Source: Flavipsychrobacter stenotrophus
Lineage (GTDB): Bacteria > Bacteroidota > Bacteroidia > Chitinophagales > Chitinophagaceae
Direction of reading: 5' to 3'
NCBI GenBank assembly: GCA_947379685.1
Contig: CANCOG010000072.1
Location: 1-13,361 of the forward strand
Length of the DNA: 13,361 nucleotides
In this document: in pieces, positions 6,570-13,361 of the stretch
Layout: each line of letters begins with the position of its first letter
How positions within the stretch are numbered: position 1 is the first letter of the stretch
Translations under genes and position numbers: made by a program
Notes under the pieces: generated by a model
What the model saw: the letters and a program-made list of their open reading frames with translations, nothing else
What the model was told of the DNA's origin: nothing
Databases searched by the model: none

Positions 6570-7616
6570 CTAATTTTTGATAAAACGGCCGCTTTTAACT
6601 AAACCCTCACATATCTGGCGAACAATTGCCGGCCCTTCATAGATAAATCCGGTATATACCTGAACAAGCGAAGCGCCTGCTTCCAGCTTTTCCAGGGCAT
6701 CTTCAGCTGTAAAAATACCTCCGGCAGCAATTATTGGAATGGTTCCATGGCTATGTTCATGAATGTACTTCACCACTTCCGTAGACCGCGCCCTAAGTGG
6801 GCGCCCGCTAAGCCCACCAGCCCCAATATCTTCCAGACGCTTAGGCGACGTATGCAGCCCTTCACGGCTAATAGTGGTGTTAGTCGCCACTACCCCATGT
6901 AATTTTGTGGCCTGTACAATTTCAATAATGTCATCTAACTGGCTATCGGTAAGGTCTGGCGCAATTTTAAGCAATATTGGCTTACCCTTTCCCAGCCTAT
7001 AGTTGAGCTCCTGCAACTTACCCAAAAGCGCCATCAAGGGCTCTTTCTCTTGTAGTTGCCTGAGACCAGGGGTATTCGGGCTGCTCACGTTTACAACAAA
7101 GTAATCTACCACTTTGTACAATTGCTCAAAGCACTGGATATAGTCAACATCGGCAAATTCATTTGGTGTTTCTTTATTTTTTCCAATATTTCCACCAACA
7201 ATAATCTGCTCCTTTTTCTTTTTTATTCGTGGAGATGCGCTAATAACACCACGATTATTGAAACCCATTCTGTTAATCAGCGCCTCATCCTTGGGGAGAC
7301 GAAACAACCTGGGCTGGGGATTGCCACCCTGGCCACGGGGAGTTAATGTACCCACTTCAATAAAACCGAAACCCAGGCAAGCCAGTGTATCAATATGCTT
7401 GGCATTCTTATCGAATCCGGCAGCCAGTCCTACGGGGTTGGGGAATGTAATCCCCCAAATTGTTTGCGAGAGGGAAGGTTCATCAACTTTGAACTTTGCT
7501 TCCATTATACTACGCAAGAAGGGGACACTGTAAGCGAAATCGAGACGATTCATTACCCAGGTATGAACTCCTTCAGGATCGAAGAAAAAGAGGATTTTTT
7601 TGATTAATTTGTACAT
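6570..7616 (-). CDS. pyrD: Dihydroorotate dehydrogenase (quinone), class 2
   Basis: Oxidises dihydroorotate to orotate in pyrimidine synthesis, with FMN as cofactor and membrane quinone as acceptor. Seen in 348 residues: the N-terminal amphipathic extension specific to class 2 enzymes (first about 40 residues, with FFFDPEGVH), the FMN-site stretch NPVGLAAGFDKNA (about 60-72), and INRMGFNN (about 114-121). The catalytic motif VNVSSPNTPGLRQLQ (about 175-189) carries the active-site serine near residue 179, followed by KIAPDLTD, the VATNTTI stretch and the C-terminal AAGGI phosphate-binding region. The ATG at 7616 is chosen over a TTG at 7622 that would add two residues. A good -7 box TACCTTTG lies just upstream. 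Class 2 type fits an aerobic or respiring cell with quinones. Confidence 0.95.
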   Translation of the reverse strand: MYKLIKKILFFFDPEGVHTWVMNRLDFAYSVPFLRSIMEAKFKVDEPSLSQTIWGITFPNPVGLAAGFDKNAKHIDTLACLGFGFIEVGTLTPRGQGGNPQPRLFRLPKDEALINRMGFNNRGVISASPRIKKKKEQIIVGGNIGKNKETPNEFADVDYIQCFEQLYKVVDYFVVNVSSPNTPGLRQLQEKEPLMALLGKLQELNYRLGKGKPILLKIAPDLTDSQLDDIIEIVQATKLHGVVATNTTISREGLHTSPKRLEDIGAGGLSGRPLRARSTEVVKYIHEHSHGTIPIIAAGGIFTAEDALEKLEAGASLVQVYTGFIYEGPAIVRQICEGLVKSGRFIKN

Positions 7617-7624
7617 AAACAAAA

Positions 7625-7659
7625 CAAAGGTACGTCACGCCATTTAGTATTTTAACAAA
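7625..7659 (-). promoter_or_regulatory. Promoter of pyrD
   Basis: On the minus strand TTTG (7659-7656), a 23-base spacer and a perfect TACCTTTG (7632-7625). The box ends 8 bases before the ATG at 7616, so the leader would be very short. The spacer is slightly longer than the usual 19-21. Confidence 0.5.
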
Positions 7660-7688
7660 AATAACTGCCGAAAAATTGTGGTAAAATG

Positions 7689-7696
7689 TAATTTAG
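7689..7696 (+). promoter_or_regulatory. Possible -7 box of the exported protein gene
   Basis: TAATTTAG, one mismatch from TAnnTTTG and of the same TAnnTTAG form as the lipoprotein boxes. It ends 7 bases before the ATG at 7704. No clear TTTG lies at the right distance, so this is weak. Confidence 0.28.
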
Positions 7697-7703
7697 CACT
7701 GCA

Positions 7704-8417
7704 ATGTTTTCAAAAGCCCCACTTTTCCTGTTTTTTTTATTTTTAGGGTTACACTGTTCGGTTGTTGGCCAGACAATCAGGGGCGAAGTAACAGACCTCG
7801 ACAGCAAACATGCAGTCGTTGGCGTAAACATAGAAAATATATATACTTCGCTTGCTGTCACCACAAATAGTGACGGAAGTTTTGTAATCGCTGCATCAGG
7901 CGACCAATTATTGGAATTCAAGAAAACCGGTTATAAAACTGTAAGAGTGCGGGTTCCTAACGGATATATGCCTTCTTATTTCAAGATCATCATGCAACAT
8001 GGTATCACGAACATGCATGAAGTAAATGAACCTGCAAACAACCGTTACGTGTATAGATCAGACAGCCTTCGCTATCACGATCTCTATAAACATGAACTTG
8101 ACTTCCCAAAACTCTCAGGAATTGGTGCTGTCGCCCATCCATTTTCTGCGCTTAGTACCCGGAACCGTGAGATCTGGAAATTCCAGGAAGATTATAATGA
8201 TTTTGAGAAGGAGAAATATATTGACCGCACCTTCAATGCGGAAACCATCACTAAATTCACGGGACTTACAGGCGATAGCCTGAAGTATTTTATGGTAAGA
8301 TATAGACCTGAATATGAACAACTCCGGACAATGAATGATTACACGTTCTTTAACTATATAAAGAAAACCGCACATACTTATCGCAACAGGAATGCGTCGC
8401 AGAGAGGAGCACAGTAA
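7704..8417 (+). CDS. Exported protein with N-terminal carboxypeptidase-regulatory-like domain
   Basis: A conserved exported Bacteroidota protein of unknown role. Seen in 237 residues: a signal peptide (1-22, ending VVGQ) and then a carboxypeptidase D regulatory-like beta-sandwich (about 24-100) with the usual pattern IRGEVTD...VVGVNIENI...TTNSDGSFVI...LLEFKKTGYKT. A C-terminal region (about 115-225) holds DSLRYHDLYKHEL, HPFSALSTRNREIWKF, EKEKYIDRTFN and TGLTGDSLKYFMVRYRP. Such domains often form stalks or binding modules in TonB-linked receptors, but this protein is too short to be a receptor and has no plug or barrel. It is transcribed divergently from pyrD and alone on its strand here. The Cys in the signal peptide is not in a lipobox context. 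Confidence 0.85.
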   Translation: MFSKAPLFLFFLFLGLHCSVVGQTIRGEVTDLDSKHAVVGVNIENIYTSLAVTTNSDGSFVIAASGDQLLEFKKTGYKTVRVRVPNGYMPSYFKIIMQHGITNMHEVNEPANNRYVYRSDSLRYHDLYKHELDFPKLSGIGAVAHPFSALSTRNREIWKFQEDYNDFEKEKYIDRTFNAETITKFTGLTGDSLKYFMVRYRPEYEQLRTMNDYTFFNYIKKTAHTYRNRNASQRGAQ

Positions 8418-8426
8418 ATTGTATGG

Positions 8427-8449
8427 AGCGCTCTGTGTATACAGGCGCT
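8427..8449. terminator. Strong hairpin between convergent genes
   Basis: AGCGC and CTGT pair with ACAG and GCGCT around a GTAT loop: nine base pairs with one bulged T. It begins ten bases after the stop of the exported protein gene and lies before the converging 84-residue gene. A T-run (ATTTT) comes only about 11 bases later on the plus strand, so it may act as a terminator or a 3'-end stabiliser. Confidence 0.45.
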
Positions 8450-8488
8450 GAACTGAGTGATTTTAAACAAGGATTTTTGATCTTGACA

Positions 8489-8743
8489 TTAGGCAACCTG
8501 CGAAAGCACCTTCATTTGCTTGGACATTGCGTCAAAAAAATCTTCTGCAGTCCTGTAATGAGACGGTTCATTGGATACACCGTACAAATTATTTTCTATA
8601 TCGAAATAAGCTACAGCTTTTGAAGGGTTCTTTAAAATATGCCTGTCATCCTGAATTGTATAATCGTCAACCAGCATCTTTATACCGCCAAACTCAAACC
8701 TGAATCCACCATTTTCCTGCTCTGTTATCCTGAATTGGTACAT
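8489..8743 (-). CDS. Small hypothetical protein (84 residues)
   Basis: Not recognised. Seen: 84 residues with no signal peptide, no membrane segment and slightly acidic composition. The N-terminal half has alternating strand-like patterns (YQFRITEQENGGFRFEFGG, then IKMLVDDYTIQ). A middle segment AVAYFDIENNLYGVSNEP resembles an extended or beta region, and the C-terminal AEDFFDAMSKQMKVLSQV looks like an amphipathic helix. The ATG at 8743 follows an AT-rich leader. The opposite strand has no better frame here, and the regular hydrophobic pattern supports a real protein. It lies 275 bases from hemJ with no sign of a shared operon, and converges on the exported protein gene. Confidence 0.6.
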   Translation of the reverse strand: MYQFRITEQENGGFRFEFGGIKMLVDDYTIQDDRHILKNPSKAVAYFDIENNLYGVSNEPSHYRTAEDFFDAMSKQMKVLSQVA

Positions 8744-8991
8744 TTTTGAAAGAGATTTTTTAGCAGTTCTACTACAAAAAGCGTGGCAAAAATTTCATTT
8801 CACACTTGAGATTTCGAATTTTCTTGATCACATTTCATAAGAATCACAAAATCAATCAGTTGCGACGTAGTCGATATTTCATAAATGTCATTTTTTGACG
8901 CGCACTATTCCGACTGAGAAAATAAAATAATGCAACGCAAGGATAATTGTGGAAAAAATTACCCAATTACGATTTGGGGCGCAAGTCCGTT

Positions 8992-9008
8992 TTTAACTGA
9001 GAGTTAAA
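8992..9008 (-). terminator. Possible AT-rich hairpin after hemJ
   Basis: A seven-base-pair perfect stem (TTTAACT with AGTTAAA, three-base loop) begins ten bases after the hemJ stop on the minus strand. It is AT-rich and not followed by a T-run on that strand, so a terminator role is weakly supported. Confidence 0.25.
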
Positions 9009-9018
9009 GTGAAGATTT

Positions 9019-9561
9019 TCATCGTCCCGACCTCTGCCTGATTTGTTTGTAGATTTTGATTGCACTCATGAGCAGAATTACAAAAAGCACTAGTCCACCC
9101 AGGCCCCATACCAAGCTCATCCCCTGCTTAACCACGGCAAGCATAACAATTGCCACCAGAAAAATAGTAGCGACTTCATTCCATATCCGCAGCTGAGTTG
9201 AAGTATATTTATATACGCCTGAGGAAAGTTGTTTGTAAATGGCGTTAAGCGTGAAATGATAGCCATATAAACCAATAACGAAACAAAGTTTGATCGCAAG
9301 CCAGGTATCAGGATGCCCAAACCCATTATACAAATACCACATCCAAGGACCAAAAATGAGCGTCAGCACTGCCGATGGCCAGGTGATTCCCATCCAAAGT
9401 CTCTTGGTCATAATATTAAACTGATCGATCAATATTGTTCTTGCCGGCTCCTGTTGCTCATTGGACTCTGTATTGTAGATAAACAATCTTACAATATAGA
9501 ACATGCCACTAAACCAAGTGACAATGAAAATGATGTGTAAGGCCTTTACGTAGAAATACAT
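9019..9561 (-). CDS. hemJ: Protoporphyrinogen IX oxidase, HemJ type
   Basis: Oxidises protoporphyrinogen IX to protoporphyrin IX at the membrane, the step before iron insertion. Seen in 180 residues: four or five membrane segments; an N-terminal ALH motif with His9, followed by WFSGMFYIVRLFIY; LWMGITWPSAVLTLIFG (55-71); WLAIKL with Lys91, then GLYGYHF with His102; and RIWNEVATIFLVAIV (125-139). These are the conserved blocks of the UPF0093/HemJ family (related to CopD-like proteins), and the conserved His and Lys are both present. The usual length is about 140-190. The gene follows hemH on the same strand after a 100-base gap, so the last two steps of heme synthesis are next to each other. 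The C-terminus (ending RQRSGR) is basic and probably cytoplasmic. Confidence 0.9.
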   Translation of the reverse strand: MYFYVKALHIIFIVTWFSGMFYIVRLFIYNTESNEQQEPARTILIDQFNIMTKRLWMGITWPSAVLTLIFGPWMWYLYNGFGHPDTWLAIKLCFVIGLYGYHFTLNAIYKQLSSGVYKYTSTQLRIWNEVATIFLVAIVMLAVVKQGMSLVWGLGGLVLFVILLMSAIKIYKQIRQRSGR

Positions 9562-9563
9562 TT

Positions 9564-9583
9564 TTAATTATTAATTATTAATT
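9564..9583. repeat. Heptanucleotide repeat TTAATTA, about 2.9 copies
   Basis: Three near-complete copies of TTAATTA lie three bases upstream of the hemJ ATG on the minus strand, within its 5' leader. The tract could make the leader open and easy to translate, or vary in copy number between strains. It is outside any coding frame. Confidence 0.6.
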
Positions 9584-9638
9584 CACAGATCTCTCTGCCA
9601 CTATAGTCGCGTCCATGCGAAATTATTATGCCGTATTT

Positions 9639-9680
9639 ATTAATGGTCTTATCCCTCCAGATTAACAATTAACCATTAAT
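9639..9680. repeat. Nine-base perfect inverted repeat across the hemH stop
   Basis: ATTAATGGT (9639-9647) and ACCATTAAT (9672-9680) are exact inverted copies separated by 24 bases. One arm is inside the last codons of hemH, the other in the hemH-hemJ gap. On the minus-strand transcript this could fold into a long-loop hairpin between the two genes. No T-run follows, so it is not a classical terminator. Confidence 0.5.
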
Positions 9681-10684
9681 GCAACTGCTTCCACCCATTT
9701 AGGCTGGGTGTTCATGCAGGGTATAAATGTATAGGTACTGCCACCAGCAGCCATAAAGTTCTCTTTTTCTCTTATAGCAACTTCTTCGAGTGTCTCGAGG
9801 CAGTCGCTTACAAATGAAGGACAGACCACAAGCAGATCTTTAATACCTTCATTGGGTAGTTCCCCCATCCGTGCAGTCGTTGCAGGTGTCAACCACGCAG
9901 ACCGCCCTAATTTCGACTGAAACGAAACGCTGTAGCTCCCTTTAGGCAGCTGAAGTTTTGCTGCTACTAGTTCAGTTGTGACATAACATTGGTGCCGATA
10001 ACAAGTAGCATGGGCCGGAGAATTTACTGAGCAACAGTTTCCTACCTTCAGGCAGTGATTACCAGTAGTGTCGCTTTTATGAATGTGCCTTTCTGGTATG
10101 CTGTGGTAACTAAACAACAGGTGGCCCTTGTTGCTGTCCATGTACGGTTTAATACTTGACGCAAGTGCGTCAATAAAAGCAGGATGATTATAAAATGGGG
10201 GTACGAACCTTATTTTGAAACTATATTTTCCTTTGTTAAAAACTTCTTCGGCATGAACAACAGCAGTCTCGTAGCTGGACATTGCATAATGAGGGTATAG
10301 TGGCAATAGCACAACTTCCTCAAGGTCCGGGTGCTTCGCAGCAAGGTTATCGTAGGCCGTTTTCATATCGGGCAAACGGTAACGCATGGCAATTTCGATG
10401 GGTTCGTCAATTACTTTGCCAAGGGCATCTTTCAACTGACGGGTAATATGTACCAAGGGGGACCCTTCCTTTGTCCATATTGTTCTGTACGCTTCAGCTG
10501 ATTTAGATGAGCGGAACGGAGTAATAATCCCCTTTACCAAAATAGAACGCCACAGATAAGGTGAGTCAATCACCCTTTCGTCCATCAGGAATTCATCAAG
10601 ATACTTTTTCACATCCTGAACGCTCGTTGAATCGGGAGAGCCCAGGTTCATCAATATTATACCCCGCTTAGTCACTTTCGTCAT
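9662..10684 (-). CDS. hemH: Ferrochelatase with a cysteine-rich internal insertion
   Basis: Inserts ferrous iron into protoporphyrin IX to give heme. Seen in 340 residues: the N-terminal block GIILMNLGSPDS (8-19), YRTIWTKEGSPL (66-77), the catalytic FSYHSIPERH with His194, and the DCLETLEE block (294-301) with the active-site glutamate. Between them, residues 205-235 hold an insertion with Cys211, Cys217, Cys218, Cys228 and Cys233 where E. coli-type enzymes have a short GDPY segment. Internal cysteine motifs that bind [2Fe-2S] are known in some bacterial ferrochelatases; whether this one does is inference. The ATG at 10684 is chosen because the family starts near here; a TTG at 10735 would add 17 residues without family likeness. 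Upstream of hemJ on the same strand, divergent from hemA. Confidence 0.95.
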   Translation of the reverse strand: MTKVTKRGIILMNLGSPDSTSVQDVKKYLDEFLMDERVIDSPYLWRSILVKGIITPFRSSKSAEAYRTIWTKEGSPLVHITRQLKDALGKVIDEPIEIAMRYRLPDMKTAYDNLAAKHPDLEEVVLLPLYPHYAMSSYETAVVHAEEVFNKGKYSFKIRFVPPFYNHPAFIDALASSIKPYMDSNKGHLLFSYHSIPERHIHKSDTTGNHCLKVGNCCSVNSPAHATCYRHQCYVTTELVAAKLQLPKGSYSVSFQSKLGRSAWLTPATTARMGELPNEGIKDLLVVCPSFVSDCLETLEEVAIREKENFMAAGGSTYTFIPCMNTQPKWVEAVALMVNC

Positions 10685-10789
10685 ACTTCTTGCGCTTTTA
10701 TGTAAAATAGCCTGCAAAACTGCAAAGAAACGCAACTAAATAAACTGACAATAATCATACGTTTAAATGACGGCCCCATGACACGCAAA

Positions 10790-10821
10790 TTTCACCATGG
10801 CTGACAACGCAAGTACCTTTG
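10790..10821 (+). promoter_or_regulatory. Promoter of the hemA-hemC-hemD operon
   Basis: A perfect -7 box TACCTTTG (10814-10821), identical to that of pyrD, with TTTC at 10790-10793 twenty bases upstream (one mismatch from TTTG). The expected transcript start leaves a leader of about 15 bases before the hemA ATG. It lies in the 159-base divergent gap to hemH. Confidence 0.55.
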
Positions 10822-10843
10822 CCCTATAGTTTTTGAACTAAAA

Positions 10844-12076
10844 ATGCCAACAACAGATAACCATTTCATACAGAATTTTCGGGTCATAGGTATCAACTAT
10901 AAAAAAACTGATACCTGTGTTCGTGGTTTGTTTGCAATTAATCCTGATCAATACGACTACCTGCTTTCAATTGCCCCCGATTTCGGATTAAAAGAATTAT
11001 TCATTTTATCTACCTGTAACCGTACCGAAATTTATGGTGTAGCTGATCAGCCCAGCCAGCTTATAGAGCTGCTTTGCCACGTCACAACTGGCGACGCCGC
11101 GATGTTTTCAACATACGCCTATCAAAAAAGCGGTAAAGCTGCCATTGCGCACCTGTTTCATGTTGCTGCGGGTTTAGATTCCCAAATATTGGGTGATTTC
11201 GAAATACTTGGTCAAATAAAAACCGCCGTAAAACAGTCAAAATCAAAAGGGTTTATTGGCTCCTTTATGGAGCGCCTGCTCAATAATGTGATGCAGTCTT
11301 CTAAAGCGGTAAAAACCCGGACTGAATTAAGTAGCGGGACTGTTTCCGTTTCCTTCGCAGCCATACAATATATTAAGGAACAAATTCAAGATATCAAAGA
11401 CAAAAAGATAGCCCTTGTCGGAACAGGAAAAATAGGCCGGACTACCTGCCGGAATCTGATACACTACCTCGACACAAGGAATATCACCCTGATTAACAGA
11501 ACCGAAGAAACCGCTATTGCATTGGCTGAGGAACTTGGGGTTGCTTCGGCTCCCATCGAATCCCTTCCAATTGTAACTGCCGATTCCGATATAATTATCA
11601 TTTCTACGAACGCACCAGAGCCAGTCGTGCTCAGGAAACATGTTATGAATAAGGGAAGGAAACTGATCATTGATCTTTCCGTTCCTTGCAATGTGGCAGG
11701 AGATGTATGTGAACTACCTGAAATAACAGCCTTGAACGTAGATGCGCTATCAAGGATCAAGGACGAAACCCTGGATAAGAGAAGGGCGGAGGTTCCAAAG
11801 GTTTTGGAAATAATAGCCGAACATATTGCCGAATTTGAGGCATGGCATGCAATGAGGAAACATGTACCAGTGCTGAAAGAAGTAAAAAGCAAGCTGAATG
11901 CAATAGAGATCCCCGTTGCATTATTACATAATTGCCATTCTGTGAACCGGAATGGCGTAAAGGAAGAAAAAATACAAAACGTCATCAATGTGCTGGCCGC
12001 AAAAATGCGCAGCAACCATGCCCCCGGTTGTCACTACATTGAGGCAATAAACGATTATATAGCACAGCATGGTTAA
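10844..12076 (+). CDS. hemA: Glutamyl-tRNA reductase
   Basis: Reduces glutamyl-tRNA(Glu) to glutamate-1-semialdehyde with NADPH, the first committed step of heme synthesis by the C5 route. Seen in 410 residues: the catalytic STCNRTEIY with Cys58, the HLFHVAAGLDSQILGDFEILGQIK block (about 103-126), the NADPH-binding LVGTGKIG (about 191-198) and IDLSVPCNV (about 273-281). A C-terminal dimerisation helix follows, with EFEAWHAMRKHVPVLKEVK. Length matches the family (about 420). The start at 10844 gives about ten residues before the conserved FRVIGINYKKTD. The stop overlaps the hemC start by eight bases, so the two are translationally coupled. Presence of hemA shows the cell does not use the ALA-synthase route for this step. 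Confidence 0.96.
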   Translation: MPTTDNHFIQNFRVIGINYKKTDTCVRGLFAINPDQYDYLLSIAPDFGLKELFILSTCNRTEIYGVADQPSQLIELLCHVTTGDAAMFSTYAYQKSGKAAIAHLFHVAAGLDSQILGDFEILGQIKTAVKQSKSKGFIGSFMERLLNNVMQSSKAVKTRTELSSGTVSVSFAAIQYIKEQIQDIKDKKIALVGTGKIGRTTCRNLIHYLDTRNITLINRTEETAIALAEELGVASAPIESLPIVTADSDIIIISTNAPEPVVLRKHVMNKGRKLIIDLSVPCNVAGDVCELPEITALNVDALSRIKDETLDKRRAEVPKVLEIIAEHIAEFEAWHAMRKHVPVLKEVKSKLNAIEIPVALLHNCHSVNRNGVKEEKIQNVINVLAAKMRSNHAPGCHYIEAINDYIAQHG

Positions 12077-12989
12077 GGTATTGAAGATTGGTACCCGCGA
12101 AAGCCAGCTTGCAGTTTGGCAGGCGACTACCGTTAAGGAACAACTATCACAAAATGGTGTGGCGGCGGAGTTGGTTTTTATCAAAAGCGAAGGAGATACC
12201 GACCTCAGTACGCCATTATACGAAATTGGCGTGCAGGGAATATTCACAAAAGCGCTGGATATAGCCCTGTTAAAAGGGGATATTGATATTGCCGTTCATT
12301 CCATGAAGGACGTGCCCACACAATTGGCCATTGGCATTGCTCAGGCAGCAGTGTTGCCGAGGGCTACATACAAGGATCTGATGGTCGTTAGAAATGATGA
12401 TTCCTTTTTGACTGATACCGGCATCAATCCTATTATTGCGACGAGCAGTATTCGCCGGAAGGCTCAATGGCTTAACCGCTACCCCACCTCTCAAATTGAA
12501 AATCTGAGGGGAAATGTAAATACACGATTAAGGAAAGTCCAGGAAAGTAACTGGCACGGTGCCATTTTTGCTGCGGCAGGACTGGAGCGTATAGGATTAC
12601 GCCCGGACAATGCAGTGGAATTGGATTGGATGCTACCCGCCCCTGCTCAAGGAGCAATAATGGTGGTTTGCCGTGAAGAGGATACCTTTTCCAGGCAAGC
12701 ATGCAGCCCATTGAATGATGAATCCACGGCAGTTTGTACCAAAGTTGAACGCGATTTCTTAAGGACGCTGTTGGGTGGATGCTCCACGCCTATCAGCGCA
12801 TTGGCAACAATAAGGGGAAATGAGATTAATTTTTCTGGAAATATCCTGAGTACCGACGGCACGCAGAAGGCTGAGATATTCAAAACGTACAATTACGCCC
12901 AGGCAGGCGCGGCTGGTATTGATGCAGCCAGAGAGTTATTGTCAACCGGAGGGCAAGCAATATCGGAGGGTATAAAAAATGGACGCTAG
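12069..12989 (+). CDS. hemC: Porphobilinogen deaminase (hydroxymethylbilane synthase)
   Basis: Joins four porphobilinogen units into hydroxymethylbilane. Seen in 306 residues: KIGTRESQLAVWQA (6-19), DIDIAVHSMKDVPT (71-84) with the catalytic Asp81, SSIRRKAQW (126-134), and ENLRGNVNTRLRK (144-156), which lines the anionic substrate chain. LLGGCSTPISA has Cys238, to which the dipyrromethane cofactor is attached. The PAPAQGAI segment (190-197) replaces the more usual PAVGQGA form; I believe this is common in the phylum but cannot check. It starts inside hemA (8-base overlap) and its end overlaps the hemD start by 11 bases. Length is normal. Confidence 0.96.
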   Translation: MVKVLKIGTRESQLAVWQATTVKEQLSQNGVAAELVFIKSEGDTDLSTPLYEIGVQGIFTKALDIALLKGDIDIAVHSMKDVPTQLAIGIAQAAVLPRATYKDLMVVRNDDSFLTDTGINPIIATSSIRRKAQWLNRYPTSQIENLRGNVNTRLRKVQESNWHGAIFAAAGLERIGLRPDNAVELDWMLPAPAQGAIMVVCREEDTFSRQACSPLNDESTAVCTKVERDFLRTLLGGCSTPISALATIRGNEINFSGNILSTDGTQKAEIFKTYNYAQAGAAGIDAARELLSTGGQAISEGIKNGR

Positions 12990-13361
12990 AATAAATATAC
13001 TGAGTACCGTAAAACCAGAGCCTTTACTGCTGTCTATTGCTGCAGAAAACGATGTCCATCTGGATATGGTGCCATTTATTCAGGTAGTGGACATTACCGA
13101 CCACAATGAGGTACAGCGTGCCCTCGTAGAAGCATACAGACTCAATTCAAACGTTATTTTCACCAGCGCCAGTGCTGTCTATGCTGTCTGCGAAACGCCG
13201 TTCTTTAAAAAGCCTGAGTGGGATATATATTGTCTGGAGCATGCAACCCAAAAAGCTGTTTTGGCTTATTTTGATGCTAATACAATAAAGGGCACGGCCC
13301 GTAATGCTACTGCTCTGGCCGAAGAAATACTTTCACGAAAGGACGTAAGGAGCGCCACCTT
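12979..13361 (+). CDS. hemD: Uroporphyrinogen-III synthase, N-terminal part (runs off window)
   Basis: Cyclises hydroxymethylbilane to uroporphyrinogen III with inversion of ring D. Seen: 127 residues from the ATG at 12979 to the window edge. The sequence is poorly conserved, as is normal for HemD. It carries the VIFTSASAVYAV stretch (typical IIFTS-NAV form) near residue 57 and the GTARNATALAEEIL motif near residue 104, which in HemD proteins follows the first hinge. The overlap of 11 bases with hemC and its place in the hemA-hemC-hemD order strongly support the call. No defect is seen in the visible part. Confidence 0.88.
   Translation, partial: MDARINILSTVKPEPLLLSIAAENDVHLDMVPFIQVVDITDHNEVQRALVEAYRLNSNVIFTSASAVYAVCETPFFKKPEWDIYCLEHATQKAVLAYFDANTIKGTARNATALAEEILSRKDVRSAT

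Noticed and set aside
8744..9018. Search for a small RNA or gene in the 275-base gap before hemJ
   Set aside because: AT-rich, frequent stops, only a short AT hairpin near the hemJ end; nothing that fits a known RNA.
10685..10735. TTG start adding 17 residues to ferrochelatase
   Set aside because: The extension has no family likeness, while the internal ATG at 10684 places the conserved GIILMNLGSPD at its normal distance from the N-terminus.

Overview
The window looks like a chromosomal stretch from a member of the Bacteroidota, most likely Chitinophagaceae or a close relative. The reasons are promoter-like boxes of the Bacteroidota type (TTTG about 20 bases upstream of TAnnTTTG), few Shine-Dalgarno sequences, a secreted protein with a carboxypeptidase-regulatory-like domain, and the hemA-hemC-hemD order. 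Assignment to genus is not possible from the sequence alone. No mobile element, CRISPR array, tRNA or rRNA was seen.

Left part (1-2224, minus strand): a two-gene RNA repair unit. An Rnl2-like RNA ligase (914-1606) overlaps by four bases (ATGA) the start of an HD-domain/polynucleotide-kinase fusion (HD-Pnk, 1-917, cut by the window edge). Together they carry 3'-end healing, 5'-end phosphorylation and sealing. Upstream lies an unrecognised small, probably beta-rich protein (1790-2224).

Middle-left (2225-4857): about 370 bases with no gene I can support. Then come two tiny tandem paralogous lipoproteins (45 and 46 residues) with duplicated promoter regions, followed by a DEAD-box RNA helicase on the minus strand whose motif II reads DEVD. 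A 369-base divergent intergenic stretch ends this part.

Middle (4858-8743): housekeeping and envelope genes. These are a YihY/BrkB membrane protein (+), a clear bidirectional terminator, an exported TlpA/ResA-like thioredoxin (-), class 2 dihydroorotate dehydrogenase pyrD (-), an exported carboxypeptidase-regulatory-like protein (+) and an 84-residue unknown protein (-).

Right part (9019-13361): a heme biosynthesis block arranged divergently. On the minus strand are hemH (ferrochelatase, with a cysteine-rich internal insertion) and hemJ (protoporphyrinogen oxidase), the last two steps. On the plus strand hemA, hemC and hemD overlap each other by 8 and 11 bases and cover glutamyl-tRNA to uroporphyrinogen III. 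The block implies the C5 route and a protoporphyrin-dependent end of the pathway; hemB, hemE and hemF/hemN lie elsewhere or beyond the edge.
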